Assembly (NCBI RefSeq): GCF_014489635.1
Contig: NZ_CP060828.1
Location: 3,758,001-3,822,000, forward strand
DNA length: 64,000 nucleotides
Origin: Streptomyces roseirectus
GTDB lineage: Bacteria; Actinomycetota; Actinomycetes; Streptomycetales; Streptomycetaceae
Reading direction: 5' to 3'
Below, one piece after another: positions 26,297-34,558 of the stretch. Position 1 is the first letter of the stretch; every line of letters begins with the position of its first letter. The notes beneath the pieces were generated by a model. It was not told the DNA's origin. It was given only the letters and a program-made list of their open reading frames with translations, and made no database searches. A program made the translations under genes and the position numbers.

Positions 26297-27139
26297 TCAG
26301 AGCCGCCTCTTCCCCCAGACGTACACCCGGTCGCCCTTCTTCAGCACACCCCACAGCTTCCGCGCGTCCGGCACGGTCAGATTCACGCAGCCCATCGATC
26401 CGACCCTCGTGTGAATACTCCCGTACACCGCGTGAAAAGCCTGCCCGCCGCTGAAGAACTGCGAATACGGCATCGGCGTCCGATACAACGTCGAGAAATG
26501 GTTCTTGTGCCGCCAATAAACCTTGAACCACCCCGTCCGCGTAGGATGCGCCGCCCTCCCGCTCCGCATGGAAACCGGCCCGAACACCACCTTCTTCCCC
26601 TTCTGCACCCACGTGATCTGCCGTGTGAGATCCACACACGCGACCCGATAACTCCGCACAGGACACTTCTTCCCGGCATTAGGCTTCTTCTTAGCGGCCA
26701 AAAACTGCATCCGCTTCCAAGTAACCGGCCCCGCGAACCCAATAGCCGGCTTGATCCTCTGCTTCCGCTGAAACGCCCTGATCGCCTTGCAGTCCTTCGC
26801 CGACTGCTTCCCGTCCACCCTCACCTTCAGCCACCGCTCCACCTGCCTCTGATAAGGCCCCGTCTTCTTCGTACACCCCACCCTCGCGACGGCTTCCCCG
26901 AGCGGCACATACTCAACAAGCTCGTAGCTACCCGGCACCGCGTCCTTCGGCTCGACGGCATCCTCTTCAGCACTCGGCGTATACGTCTTCGGCGCCAACA
27001 CCTGATCCGGCGTATCAACCACCCCGACCTGCTTCACCCCGGGCACCAACTCCTCCCCAGGCACCGCAACCGCCGCCGCCCCCGGCACCATCACAGCCAC
27101 CGCCAGAGCCAGCGCGACCCCGTTACGTCTGATCGTCAT
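26297..27139 (-). CDS. Secreted L,D-transpeptidase with peptidoglycan-binding-like domain
   Basis: 280 residues from the ATG at 27139; the signal peptide MTIRRNGVALALAVAVMVPGAAAVA supports this start. The middle part (GPYQRQVERWLKVRVDGKQSAKDCKAIRAFQRKQ) is a peptidoglycan-binding-like helical domain. The YkuD catalytic core follows: CVDLTRQITWVQKGKKVVFGPV, HAVYGSIH, and the active-site SMGCVN with Cys251, close to the end. It makes 3-3 cross-links or modifies stem peptides outside the membrane. The start codon sits in the loop of a perfect 15-bp inverted repeat. The codon use holds more A and T than its neighbours. Confidence 0.92.
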   Translation of the reverse strand: MTIRRNGVALALAVAVMVPGAAAVAVPGEELVPGVKQVGVVDTPDQVLAPKTYTPSAEEDAVEPKDAVPGSYELVEYVPLGEAVARVGCTKKTGPYQRQVERWLKVRVDGKQSAKDCKAIRAFQRKQRIKPAIGFAGPVTWKRMQFLAAKKKPNAGKKCPVRSYRVACVDLTRQITWVQKGKKVVFGPVSMRSGRAAHPTRTGWFKVYWRHKNHFSTLYRTPMPYSQFFSGGQAFHAVYGSIHTRVGSMGCVNLTVPDARKLWGVLKKGDRVYVWGKRRL

Positions 27140-27155
27140 GCGATCAGACGTAACG
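27121..27155 (-). promoter_or_regulatory. Perfect 15-bp inverted repeat centred on the L,D-transpeptidase start codon
   Basis: CGTTACGTCTGATCG (27121-27135) and CGATCAGACGTAACG (27141-27155) are exact complements around a five-base loop. In the - strand transcript the loop is CATGA, which contains the start codon. No ribosome-binding site is visible outside it. It could be a translational switch hairpin, a regulator operator, or both. Confidence 0.85.
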
Positions 27156-27227
27156 CCTACGGATCCCCGGACCCCGGAGGGCACGCGACGAGGTCACCCG
27201 GAACGCGCAGTGGCTGGAGTCCACCCC

Positions 27228-27599
27228 CTACCCCTCCGCGATCACCACCGCCGAAGCCACCCCCGCGTCATGGCTCAGGGACACATGCCACCCCGTCACC
27301 CCCAGCGCCTCCGCCCGCGCGGCAACGCTCCCCCGGACCCGCAGCCGGGGCTGCCCGCTGGGCTCGACGTAGACCTCCGCGTCGGTCCAGAGGAGCCCTC
27401 CGGGGGCGCCGAGGGCCTTCGCCAGGGCCTCCTTCGCGGCGAAGCGGGCCGCGAGGGAGGCGGGACCGCGGCGTCGGCCGTCGGGGAGGAGGAGTTCGCT
27501 GTCGAGGAACAGGCGGGCGGCGAGTCCGGGGGTCCGTTCCAGGGACGCCGCGAACCGCTCGATCTCGGCCACGTCGATGCCGACGCCGATGATGCTCAT
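27228..27599 (-). CDS. acpS: Holo-[acyl-carrier-protein] synthase
   Basis: 123 residues, [22 protein letters not shown], with the second motif [12 protein letters not shown] (Mg2+ and CoA binding) and [14 protein letters not shown]. It transfers 4'-phosphopantetheine from CoA to the acyl carrier protein of fatty acid synthase. Its position near alr is conserved in actinobacteria. Confidence 0.95.
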   Translation of the reverse strand: MSIIGVGIDVAEIERFAASLERTPGLAARLFLDSELLLPDGRRRGPASLAARFAAKEALAKALGAPGGLLWTDAEVYVEPSGQPRLRVRGSVAARAEALGVTGWHVSLSHDAGVASAVVIAEG

Positions 27600-27693
27600 G
27601 CCGAGCACCTTAGGGGGCGGCAGATGGTAGCCCCCTGTTACCCTGCGGCGTCTTGAAACAAACGTACGAATCCAGCCAGGGGTGGGGACAGAA

Positions 27694-28635
27694 GTGAGCG
27701 GCGGGTTGCCGAGTTTCGACACGTACGACAACACACCGGAGCTGATCCCGCTGAGGGACGCGACACGGGCCGGGGACTGGGCGGCCGTCCGGGGGTTCCT
27801 GGGGCGGCTGGGGTCCGTGGACGATCTGATCGCCGGGATGAACGCGGTCGCGGAGACGGAGGGGGCCGAGGGGTTCCTGGAGCGCGCGGTGGCCGATTTC
27901 CCCGCGGACCCGCTGCCGAGGACGATCCTCGCGAAGCGGTACGTGATCATCGGCTGGGACATCCGCGGCGCCGCGTTCGCGAAGGACGTCTCACGGGAGC
28001 AGTTCGACCGGTTCCACGCCTGGCTGCGCCGGGCGGAGCAACTGCTCATCCAGGTCTGCGCCGAGCAGCCCGCGTACGCCCCCGCGTGGTACGTCCGCAT
28101 CACCCTGGCCCGGGGCCTGGAACTCGGCCAGGCGGAGGCCCGCCGCCGCTACGACCGCCTGCGCGCGCACCAGCCGCACGTGTACGGCGCCCAGGCGGCG
28201 CTCCTCCAGCAGCTGTGCCCGAAGTGGGGCGGAAGCTGGGAGGCCGCGCACGGCTTCGCCGCGGAGGCGACCCGCGAGGCACCGGACGGCGCACCGACCG
28301 GCGTCCTCGTCGCGGACGCGCACATCGAGCACTGGCTGGCGCTGGACGACGGACAGGGCATCGCCTACCTGCGGGGCACCGGCGTCCTCCAGGACCTGCG
28401 CAACGCCGCCGCCATCTCGGTCCTGCACCCGGCGTACCGCCCCGACCTGTCGGCGGTCGCCGCGCACAGCACCTTCGCGATGGCCTTCTCCCTCGGCGGC
28501 CACCACGCCGACGCCGCCCCCCACTTCGCCGCGCTCGGCGACCGCGCCTCCGAGTACCCGTGGTCGTACGTCGCCGACCCGAAGGCGTTCTTCCTCCGGC
28601 ACCGCAAGTCCGCGCGAGAGGCGGTCACCCGATGA
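27694..28635 (+). CDS. Hypothetical helical protein, coupled to M16 peptidase
   Basis: 313 residues from the GTG at 27694, preceded by GGGGAC; a GTG at 27682 is less well placed. No signal or membrane segment. It is rich in Ala/Arg/Leu helices ([39 protein letters not shown]) in a TPR-like spacing, with conserved-looking Trp residues. It resembles uncharacterised actinobacterial proteins of the DUF4034 kind, which is recalled and not tested. The stop overlaps the ATG of the M16 peptidase gene (ATGA), so the two products probably work together. Confidence 0.75.
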   Translation: MSGGLPSFDTYDNTPELIPLRDATRAGDWAAVRGFLGRLGSVDDLIAGMNAVAETEGAEGFLERAVADFPADPLPRTILAKRYVIIGWDIRGAAFAKDVSREQFDRFHAWLRRAEQLLIQVCAEQPAYAPAWYVRITLARGLELGQAEARRRYDRLRAHQPHVYGAQAALLQQLCPKWGGSWEAAHGFAAEATREAPDGAPTGVLVADAHIEHWLALDDGQGIAYLRGTGVLQDLRNAAAISVLHPAYRPDLSAVAAHSTFAMAFSLGGHHADAAPHFAALGDRASEYPWSYVADPKAFFLRHRKSAREAVTR

Positions 28636-30305
28636 ACACCACCGTCGTCCAGGGGATACCCACGCTGTACGCCCCGAGTACTACGGGCCCGAGTACTACG
28701 GGTGAGCTGACCGCCGGTCTGATGTTCCGCGTCGGCCGCGCCGACGAGACGCTGGCCACCGCGGGCATCACGCACCTCGTCGAACACCTCGCGCTGCACC
28801 GCCTGGGCCTGTCCGACCTGCACTACAACGGCGCGACGGCCACCACGTACACCCTTTTCCACGTCACCGGCACCGAAGCCGAGGTCGTCACCTACCTCAA
28901 CAGCGTCTGCGCGGCCCTGCGCGAACTCCCGCTGGAGCGGCTGGAGACGGAGAAGGAGATCCTGCGGACCGAGGCGGCGGGGCGAGGGGGATCCTCGCAG
29001 CTCCCCCTGTGGAGGTACGGGGCGCAGGGGTACGGCCTCACGAGTTACTCCGAACTGGGGACGTGGAGCCTCACGCCTGACGCCGTCCGCTACTGGGCCC
29101 AGACCCGGTTCACCCGCGACAACGCGGCCCTGTGGATCACCGGCGACCACGTCCCCGCCGGCCTCGACCTCACCCTCCCGCCGGGCACCCGCATCCCGGC
29201 CCCGGCCGCGACCAGCGCGCTCCCGGTGACCCCGGCGTACGTCTGCGGCGACGACGGGCAGGTGGTCCTCTCGTCCGTCGTGCGCCGGTCGGCCGCCGCC
29301 ATGCTCTTCGCCGACCTCTTCGGCCGCGCCCTCTTCCACGACCTGCGCCAGGAGGGCGGCTACTCCTACCAGGCCGACGCCGACTACTCCCCGCGCGACG
29401 CCGAGTACGCGACGATCACCGCGTACGCCGACGCGCTGCCCCAGAAGCAGGACGCCGTGATCGGCGGCTTCGTCGACACGCTGGCCCGCCTGCGCGCGGG
29501 CACGTTCACCCAGCAGGAGCTGGACTCCTCCCGCGCCCGTCTCCTCAAGCAGTACGACGACCCCGGCGCCGGCCTCCTGCCCGGCAACGCCCTCAGCCTC
29601 CTTCTCGGACGCCCGGTGCGGTCGGCGGAGGAACGCCGCGCCGAACTCACCGCCGTCACCCTCGCGGACGTCCACGAAGTCGCCCAGGAGACATGGGCGG
29701 GCGCCCTGCTCCAGGTACCCGGGCGCGGCGTCGACTGGGCCGGTTTCACCCTGGCTCCCCAGTATTCGACGACGTCCCTCTCAGGTACGAGCCACCGCCA
29801 TCTCTCCGAGGACGGCGTCACCCTGACGATCGCCCCGGACGGCGTCACTCTCACGACCCCCGGCGGCCCGGTCACCGTCCCCTACGGGTCCTGCGCCGCC
29901 ATGACCGCCCGCCCCGACGGCTCCCGCACCCTCACGGGTCACGACGGCTTCTCGGTCACGGTCGAACCGACCCTCTACAAGGGCGTCACCCCCGACCGCA
30001 TCGCCGCCATCGACGCGGCCGTCCCACCCCACTCGGTCGTCCACCTCCCACCCCGCGACCCCTCCCGCATCCCCACCCCCGAACGCCGCCCCTCCACCTC
30101 CCCGGCCCCCGCCCGCTCCACCCCCGCCTGGACCCTCGGCCTCTGGACCCTCGGCCTCCTCACCGCCTTCTGGGCCCTCCTCTCCACCCTCATCACCACC
30201 GACAGCACCTCCACCGCCGACGTCATCGTCACCGTCTGGATCATGTGGCTGCCACTGGTCGCGGGAACGGTGGCCCTGTACCGGGCGAGGAGACGCCGCC
30301 GCTGA
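28632..30305 (+). CDS. M16-family zinc metallopeptidase with C-terminal membrane helices
   Basis: 557 residues. The inverted zinc motif HxxEH is His48-Leu-Val-Glu51-His52 in ITHLVEHLAL. A later M16 half (about 200-400) includes FGRALFHDLRQEGGYSYQADADY, the R/Y substrate-site block. The C-terminal 70 residues hold two membrane helices (LGLWTLGLLTAFWALLSTLI and VIVTVWIMWLPLVAGTVALY), so the peptidase is tethered, unlike typical soluble M16 enzymes. Tandem PSTTGPSTTG near the start comes from a repeated GTACTACGGG element. It has no paired inactive M16 subunit next to it; the helical protein upstream is its partner by coupling. Confidence 0.82.
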   Translation: MNTTVVQGIPTLYAPSTTGPSTTGELTAGLMFRVGRADETLATAGITHLVEHLALHRLGLSDLHYNGATATTYTLFHVTGTEAEVVTYLNSVCAALRELPLERLETEKEILRTEAAGRGGSSQLPLWRYGAQGYGLTSYSELGTWSLTPDAVRYWAQTRFTRDNAALWITGDHVPAGLDLTLPPGTRIPAPAATSALPVTPAYVCGDDGQVVLSSVVRRSAAAMLFADLFGRALFHDLRQEGGYSYQADADYSPRDAEYATITAYADALPQKQDAVIGGFVDTLARLRAGTFTQQELDSSRARLLKQYDDPGAGLLPGNALSLLLGRPVRSAEERRAELTAVTLADVHEVAQETWAGALLQVPGRGVDWAGFTLAPQYSTTSLSGTSHRHLSEDGVTLTIAPDGVTLTTPGGPVTVPYGSCAAMTARPDGSRTLTGHDGFSVTVEPTLYKGVTPDRIAAIDAAVPPHSVVHLPPRDPSRIPTPERRPSTSPAPARSTPAWTLGLWTLGLLTAFWALLSTLITTDSTSTADVIVTVWIMWLPLVAGTVALYRARRRRR

Positions 30306-30314
30306 GACACGGGC

Positions 30315-31664
30315 TCACCCGATCTCCACCACCTTCGCCCACCCCGGCGGCGCCTCCGGCACGTACGTCGGGTCGGTCTCGCGCCAACGCCCCCGCCCGG
30401 TGCGGGGGAAGAGGCCGACGACCGTGCGGCAGGGCGGCTGTGGGGGCCAGGGGGTCTGGCCGTCGGTGAGGGCGACGACGACGTCGGGGCGGGTGCGGAG
30501 GGCGGTGGTGAAGCCGGCGCGGAGGTCGGTGCCGCCGCCCCCGATGAGCGGGATGTCCTCGGCGCGGCAGAGGGGGTGGGCGACCCGGGCCGCCGCGTCG
30601 CAGGAGACGACGGTGACGAGGTCACGGCGTCCGCCGACCGCGCGGGTGATCGCGGCGACTTCGAGGAGCGCGCTGCCGAGTTCCGCGTCGCTGACCGAGC
30701 CGGACGTGTCGATGACGACGGCGACCCGGGGCGGACGCCGGCGCAGGCTCGGCAGGACGACGCCCGGCAGCGAGGACGCGCGGCGCGCGGGACGGCCGTA
30801 GCTGTAGTCCTGGCCCGCGCCCGCGCCGGACACCGCCGACCGCAGCGCCGCGCCGAGGAGTTCGAGCCACGGCTGCGGCGGATGGAACGCCGTCTCCGCC
30901 CACCGCTTCCACCCCTCCGGCGCGTCCCCCGGCGCCCCCTTGACCGCCTCGGCGACCCTGAACCGCACGGCGTCCCGCTGCTGCTCGGTGAGCCCGTCGG
31001 CGCCGTCGGGACCGAGGTCCCAGCCCCGGGCCCGCCCGTCGGCCCCGCTCCCGCAGTCCAGCCAGACGAACTCCGCTGTGCTCGGGCCCAGTTGGAACTC
31101 CCTCAGGTACTCCTCCATGAGCAGCCCCTCACGCAGCCGCAACCCCGCCGGCGTCACCGCGCCCGACGGCCGCACGAGGCCGTCCCCGTAGATGTCGTCG
31201 TTGATCTCCAGGTCCGCCGCGATGTTCATCCGCAGCCGCTCCCCCGCGCCCTCCAACCCCCGCGCCCTCGCCACCCGGTCCCCGCGCCCGTGATGGTCCC
31301 TGAGCAGGTGCGACACCTCGTGCACCCACACCCCGGCCAGCTCCTCCACCGGCGTCCGCTCCACGAACCCCGGCGACACGTAACACCGCCAGTACCCGTC
31401 CACGGCCATCGTCGGCACGCTCTCCGACTCGACGACGTGCAGCGCGAAGAGCGCGGAGGCGAGGTAGGGGCGAGCGCGGACGGCCTGGAGGCGGGCGGTG
31501 TAGAGCTTGTCGGTGTCGAGGGGACGGGAGGAGAGGGGTGGACGAGAGGGGGTTGGCCGGGGTCGAGAGGAAGGGGTTCGCAAGGAGGGGGTTCGCAAGG
31601 AGGGGGTTCGCGAAGAAGAGGTTTGCGAAGAAGGGGTTCGCGGGGAACCCTCCGCGCCCCTCAA
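30315..31664 (-). CDS. VWA-like/putative metallopeptidase protein (DUF2201 type)
   Basis: 449 residues if translation begins at the TTG at 31664, which overlaps the stop of the AAA gene (TTGA); no other plausible start follows. The frame is open further upstream, to 31763. Residues 10-45 are an RTPSL-type repeat made by a 15-base tandem repeat. The N-terminal domain has the zinc-protease motif HEVSHLLRDHH (115-125). The C-terminal VWA-like domain has VAVVIDTSGSVSDAELG, a MIDAS-type DxSxS. MoxR AAA ATPases commonly act with VWA proteins, as here. Substrate unknown. Confidence 0.82.
   Translation of the reverse strand: MRGAEGSPRTPSSQTSSSRTPSLRTPSLRTPSSRPRPTPSRPPLSSRPLDTDKLYTARLQAVRARPYLASALFALHVVESESVPTMAVDGYWRCYVSPGFVERTPVEELAGVWVHEVSHLLRDHHGRGDRVARARGLEGAGERLRMNIAADLEINDDIYGDGLVRPSGAVTPAGLRLREGLLMEEYLREFQLGPSTAEFVWLDCGSGADGRARGWDLGPDGADGLTEQQRDAVRFRVAEAVKGAPGDAPEGWKRWAETAFHPPQPWLELLGAALRSAVSGAGAGQDYSYGRPARRASSLPGVVLPSLRRRPPRVAVVIDTSGSVSDAELGSALLEVAAITRAVGGRRDLVTVVSCDAAARVAHPLCRAEDIPLIGGGGTDLRAGFTTALRTRPDVVVALTDGQTPWPPQPPCRTVVGLFPRTGRGRWRETDPTYVPEAPPGWAKVVEIG
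31576..31645. repeat. 15-base tandem repeat at the AAA/VWA gene junction
   Basis: About 4.5 units of GTTCGCAAGGAGGGG: two exact (31576-31605), then diverging units at 31606, 31621 and 31636. It encodes an RTPSL-like pentapeptide repeat at the N-terminus of the VWA protein. Confidence 0.85.
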
Positions 31665-32872
31665 CTCCCCGCCCCCGCCCGCACCTTCGCCGCCGCCCGA
31701 TCCGCCCCCCGCGACAACGCCACCACCCCCGCCAGCCGCTCGATCTCCACCGGCACGTCCCACTCCTCCCGCCGCAGCGACGCCAGCGTCGAGGCCGGGA
31801 CGACGACGAGGTCCGGCGCGCCGGTCTCCAACGCGTGGACGAGAACCGCCCAGGCGGAGTCCCAGCGCGCCCGGGTCGGCCGGGAACGGACGGCCTCGAC
31901 GACACCGTCCAGCACCGCCTGCCGGAGATCACCGCGCGTGGGCAGCTCGGCGTTCGCCGGGTCCGCGAGGACGCTCTCGGGGTCGGGAAGGTCCAACCGG
32001 TCGACGCAGGCGAGGAGTTCGAGACCGGGCCCGTCCCCGACGGTCCCCCGCACCAGCATCGACAGCACCTCCCGGGACGCCCCCGCCGCCGTCGCGAACG
32101 CGACCAGCCGCAACGCCATGTCCCAACTCCTCGGCGACGCCCACGCCCCACCCCGCCGCGTCTCCGCGCTCGGCATCTGATGCACCAGCTTCGGACGGAC
32201 GGCGAGCAGCCCGCACACCGCCCGCCGCGCATACTCCACCGACCCCGCCAGCTTCCCGGGATCCAGCACCGGCAGACTCGCCCGGGGCCACGTCCCGCCC
32301 AGTCCCCGGACGACGACGTCGTGGTCGTGCACCCACTGGAGGTGGACGAAACGGTTGGCGAGCGGCGCGCTCAACTCCCAGCCGTCCGCCGCCGAGGAAC
32401 GCGGGTTCGCGGCGGCCACGATCCGCACGCCCGGCGGCAGCCGCAGCGCCCCGATCCGCCGCTCCAGCACCAGCCGCAGCAACGCGGCCTGCACAGCGGG
32501 CGGCGCCGTCGACAGCTCGTCCAGGAACAGCAGCCCCCGCCCGGCGCGCACCAGCCGCACGGCCCAGTCGGGCGGGGCCATCGGCACGCCCTGCACGGCG
32601 GGGTCGTCGCCCACGACAGGCAACCCCGCGAAGTCGGACGGCTCGTGGACACTCGCGATGACCGTCGTCAACGGCAGCTCCAACGACTCCGCGAGCTGAT
32701 TCAACGCCGCCGTCTTCCCGATCCCCGGCTCACCCCACAACAACACGGGCAGATCAGCGGCGACCGCCAGCGTCAACGCCTCCAGCTGCTGATCGGGGCG
32801 GGGTTCGGTGGTGGTGTCGGAGAGGAGGGCCAAGAGATCGTCGGCGAGGGAGAGTTGGGTGTTTTCAGGCAT
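31661..32872 (-). CDS. MoxR-type AAA ATPase
   Basis: 403 residues. Walker A GEPGIGKT (47-54), Walker B LLFLDE (114-119), sensor-1 AAANPRSSA and an arginine-finger region near ELSAPLANRFVHLQW identify a MoxR-group AAA+ protein. Such ATPases remodel or activate partner proteins, typically with a VWA protein encoded next to them. The helical C-terminal part has EIERLAGVVALSRGADRAAA. It lies between the unknown upstream gene (66-base gap) and the VWA-like gene (4-base overlap). Confidence 0.9.
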   Translation of the reverse strand: MPENTQLSLADDLLALLSDTTTEPRPDQQLEALTLAVAADLPVLLWGEPGIGKTAALNQLAESLELPLTTVIASVHEPSDFAGLPVVGDDPAVQGVPMAPPDWAVRLVRAGRGLLFLDELSTAPPAVQAALLRLVLERRIGALRLPPGVRIVAAANPRSSAADGWELSAPLANRFVHLQWVHDHDVVVRGLGGTWPRASLPVLDPGKLAGSVEYARRAVCGLLAVRPKLVHQMPSAETRRGGAWASPRSWDMALRLVAFATAAGASREVLSMLVRGTVGDGPGLELLACVDRLDLPDPESVLADPANAELPTRGDLRQAVLDGVVEAVRSRPTRARWDSAWAVLVHALETGAPDLVVVPASTLASLRREEWDVPVEIERLAGVVALSRGADRAAAKVRAGAGS

Positions 32873-32938
32873 GGGTGATCACCAATCGGGGTGCGAGGGG
32901 AAAAGGAGTGCTAAAACTCGAGAACTAATTCCTGGGCC

Positions 32939-34288
32939 TTACAACTTGGGTACCGGTCGCCGCGCATACCGCCGCGCCCGTTTCCGCCGCCCCGTCCAGT
33001 CACCGAGGCTCCGTTCGGGCGCGCCCGCGCTCAACCCCGCCCGGTACACCCCGTACGCGACCTTCCGCTCGGCCGCCTCCGCCAGCGCGTCCCGCAACGG
33101 CCCGTCCCGCAACACCGCCTCGGGCCCGAGCAGTTCCTCGACGACGGCGAGCGCGCCGGCCATGTCTCCGTGCTCCAGCCGCTCCCGCACACCGGACAGA
33201 CACTCCGGCCGCCGGTGCGCCTCGTCGATCACCCGCAGACACGGCAACGGCGTCCCGGTCAACGCCATCAGCAGCTCTTCCCTGCGCAGCTCCTCCGGCG
33301 CGTGATCGAGCGGCGAGAGCACCCCGCCGACGAGCCCGATCCGATGCCGGGACCCCCGGCAGTCGACGTACCGATGCCCGTCATCACCGGCCACGGCAGC
33401 CGCCCGCACATACCCCGGCACCAACGCCCCGGCGACCAGCGGATGCAGACCGTCGGCTTCGATGGCGCCGGCCCGAAGCAACACGAGGTCGGGAAGGGGC
33501 CAGGTAGCGGCGTCGGGGAGGAGAGGGAGCGCGGCGGGACGGGTGAACTCCCGCACGGGGAGCGGAAGTTCGGGACAGCGAGCGAACTCGCGCGCAGGGA
33601 AGCCCAGTTCGCCGCCCGCCGGATCCCCCCGCGTATCCACCACCACCCGACGCCCCCCACCCACCCGAACCTCGACCTCCCCCGCCGGCCACCCCTCCGC
33701 CGCGAGGAGAAGCGCAGCCTCGACAGGCCAACGCCGCGTCGCGTGCTGGTCGTCCCCGGCGGCCCGTTCCGCCAACTCACCGACCCTGCGGGCGTCCCAC
33801 AGATGCCGGTGCAGGTCGAGCCGGAACCGTCGGCTGGGGTGAGGATGTGGATGCAGGCGCGCGACAGGATCCCCGGCGAGATCACCGTCCCACAGCGCGA
33901 GACTGACCCGCTGACCGGCGTCCGCCCAGGCAGGCGGCGTCCGCACGACCAGATGCACGAAGCGCCCGTCACCGACGTCATACCGGCTCAACGGAATCGT
34001 CAGCCCCGGCCTCAACAGACCGTCCGGCGCGACCCGGGGAAGATGCCAGCGCAGCAGATCAGGCGCGAGATGCCGAAGATCGTCCCGAACCAGACCCACC
34101 AGCCCCGCCCCGTACGCCCGTTTCGCGGCCCCGACATCGAGGTCCACATCCACACGCGCCGCGGCACAGGCCCCGGCCCAGTCACCGACCACCCGGCGAG
34201 CCGTAGCGATTTCGACCATCAAAGGCGGCACGGCATAACGCCGCACACGCGACCAGAAGGGGATGCCGTCCAAAAGATGAGCTGCCAT
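32939..34288 (-). CDS. Hypothetical protein, first gene of the MoxR/VWA operon
   Basis: 449 residues from the ATG at 34288, preceded by GGTGAG; a GTG at 34294 is possible. No recognised domain, signal peptide or membrane helix. Rich in Arg, Ala and Pro, with a beta-like middle part (VEVRVGGGRRVVVDTRGD) and a basic C-terminus (TGRRKRARRYARRP). Because it precedes a MoxR ATPase and a VWA-like metallopeptidase at close spacing, it is probably the third component or client of that system. Confidence 0.75.
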   Translation of the reverse strand: MAAHLLDGIPFWSRVRRYAVPPLMVEIATARRVVGDWAGACAAARVDVDLDVGAAKRAYGAGLVGLVRDDLRHLAPDLLRWHLPRVAPDGLLRPGLTIPLSRYDVGDGRFVHLVVRTPPAWADAGQRVSLALWDGDLAGDPVARLHPHPHPSRRFRLDLHRHLWDARRVGELAERAAGDDQHATRRWPVEAALLLAAEGWPAGEVEVRVGGGRRVVVDTRGDPAGGELGFPAREFARCPELPLPVREFTRPAALPLLPDAATWPLPDLVLLRAGAIEADGLHPLVAGALVPGYVRAAAVAGDDGHRYVDCRGSRHRIGLVGGVLSPLDHAPEELRREELLMALTGTPLPCLRVIDEAHRRPECLSGVRERLEHGDMAGALAVVEELLGPEAVLRDGPLRDALAEAAERKVAYGVYRAGLSAGAPERSLGDWTGRRKRARRYARRPVPKL

Positions 34289-34430
34289 CAGCACTCACCA
34301 AAAGCGGACGGGGCCCCCAATCTCACAAGAGAAGGAGTAGTCATCGCCCCGATGGTAACGGCAAGTTGGGGAGGAGGCGCAAGGGATTTCCGCAACAACC
34401 CGCACCCAAAAACCGATCCGCACCCAGTCT

Positions 34431-34505
34431 TTCAGGGGCGCGGGGCTGTATCAATGTGCGGCTACCGCCGCGTGGGCGCGAACAACCACAACGCACCCGC
34501 ACCCG
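34431..34505 (+). repeat. Dispersed Streptomyces intergenic repeat, copy B
   Basis: Begins TTCAGGGGCGCGGGGCTGTA and runs through GTGCGGCTACCGCCGCG to AACAACCACAACGC. It lies upstream of the NAD(P)HX repair gene and matches copy A in inverted orientation. Confidence 0.8.
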
Positions 34506-34558
34506 CCGAAGCACCCCAGCCTCCCTCCCCGAACCGCGCCCCGATGCAAACTGGACCC

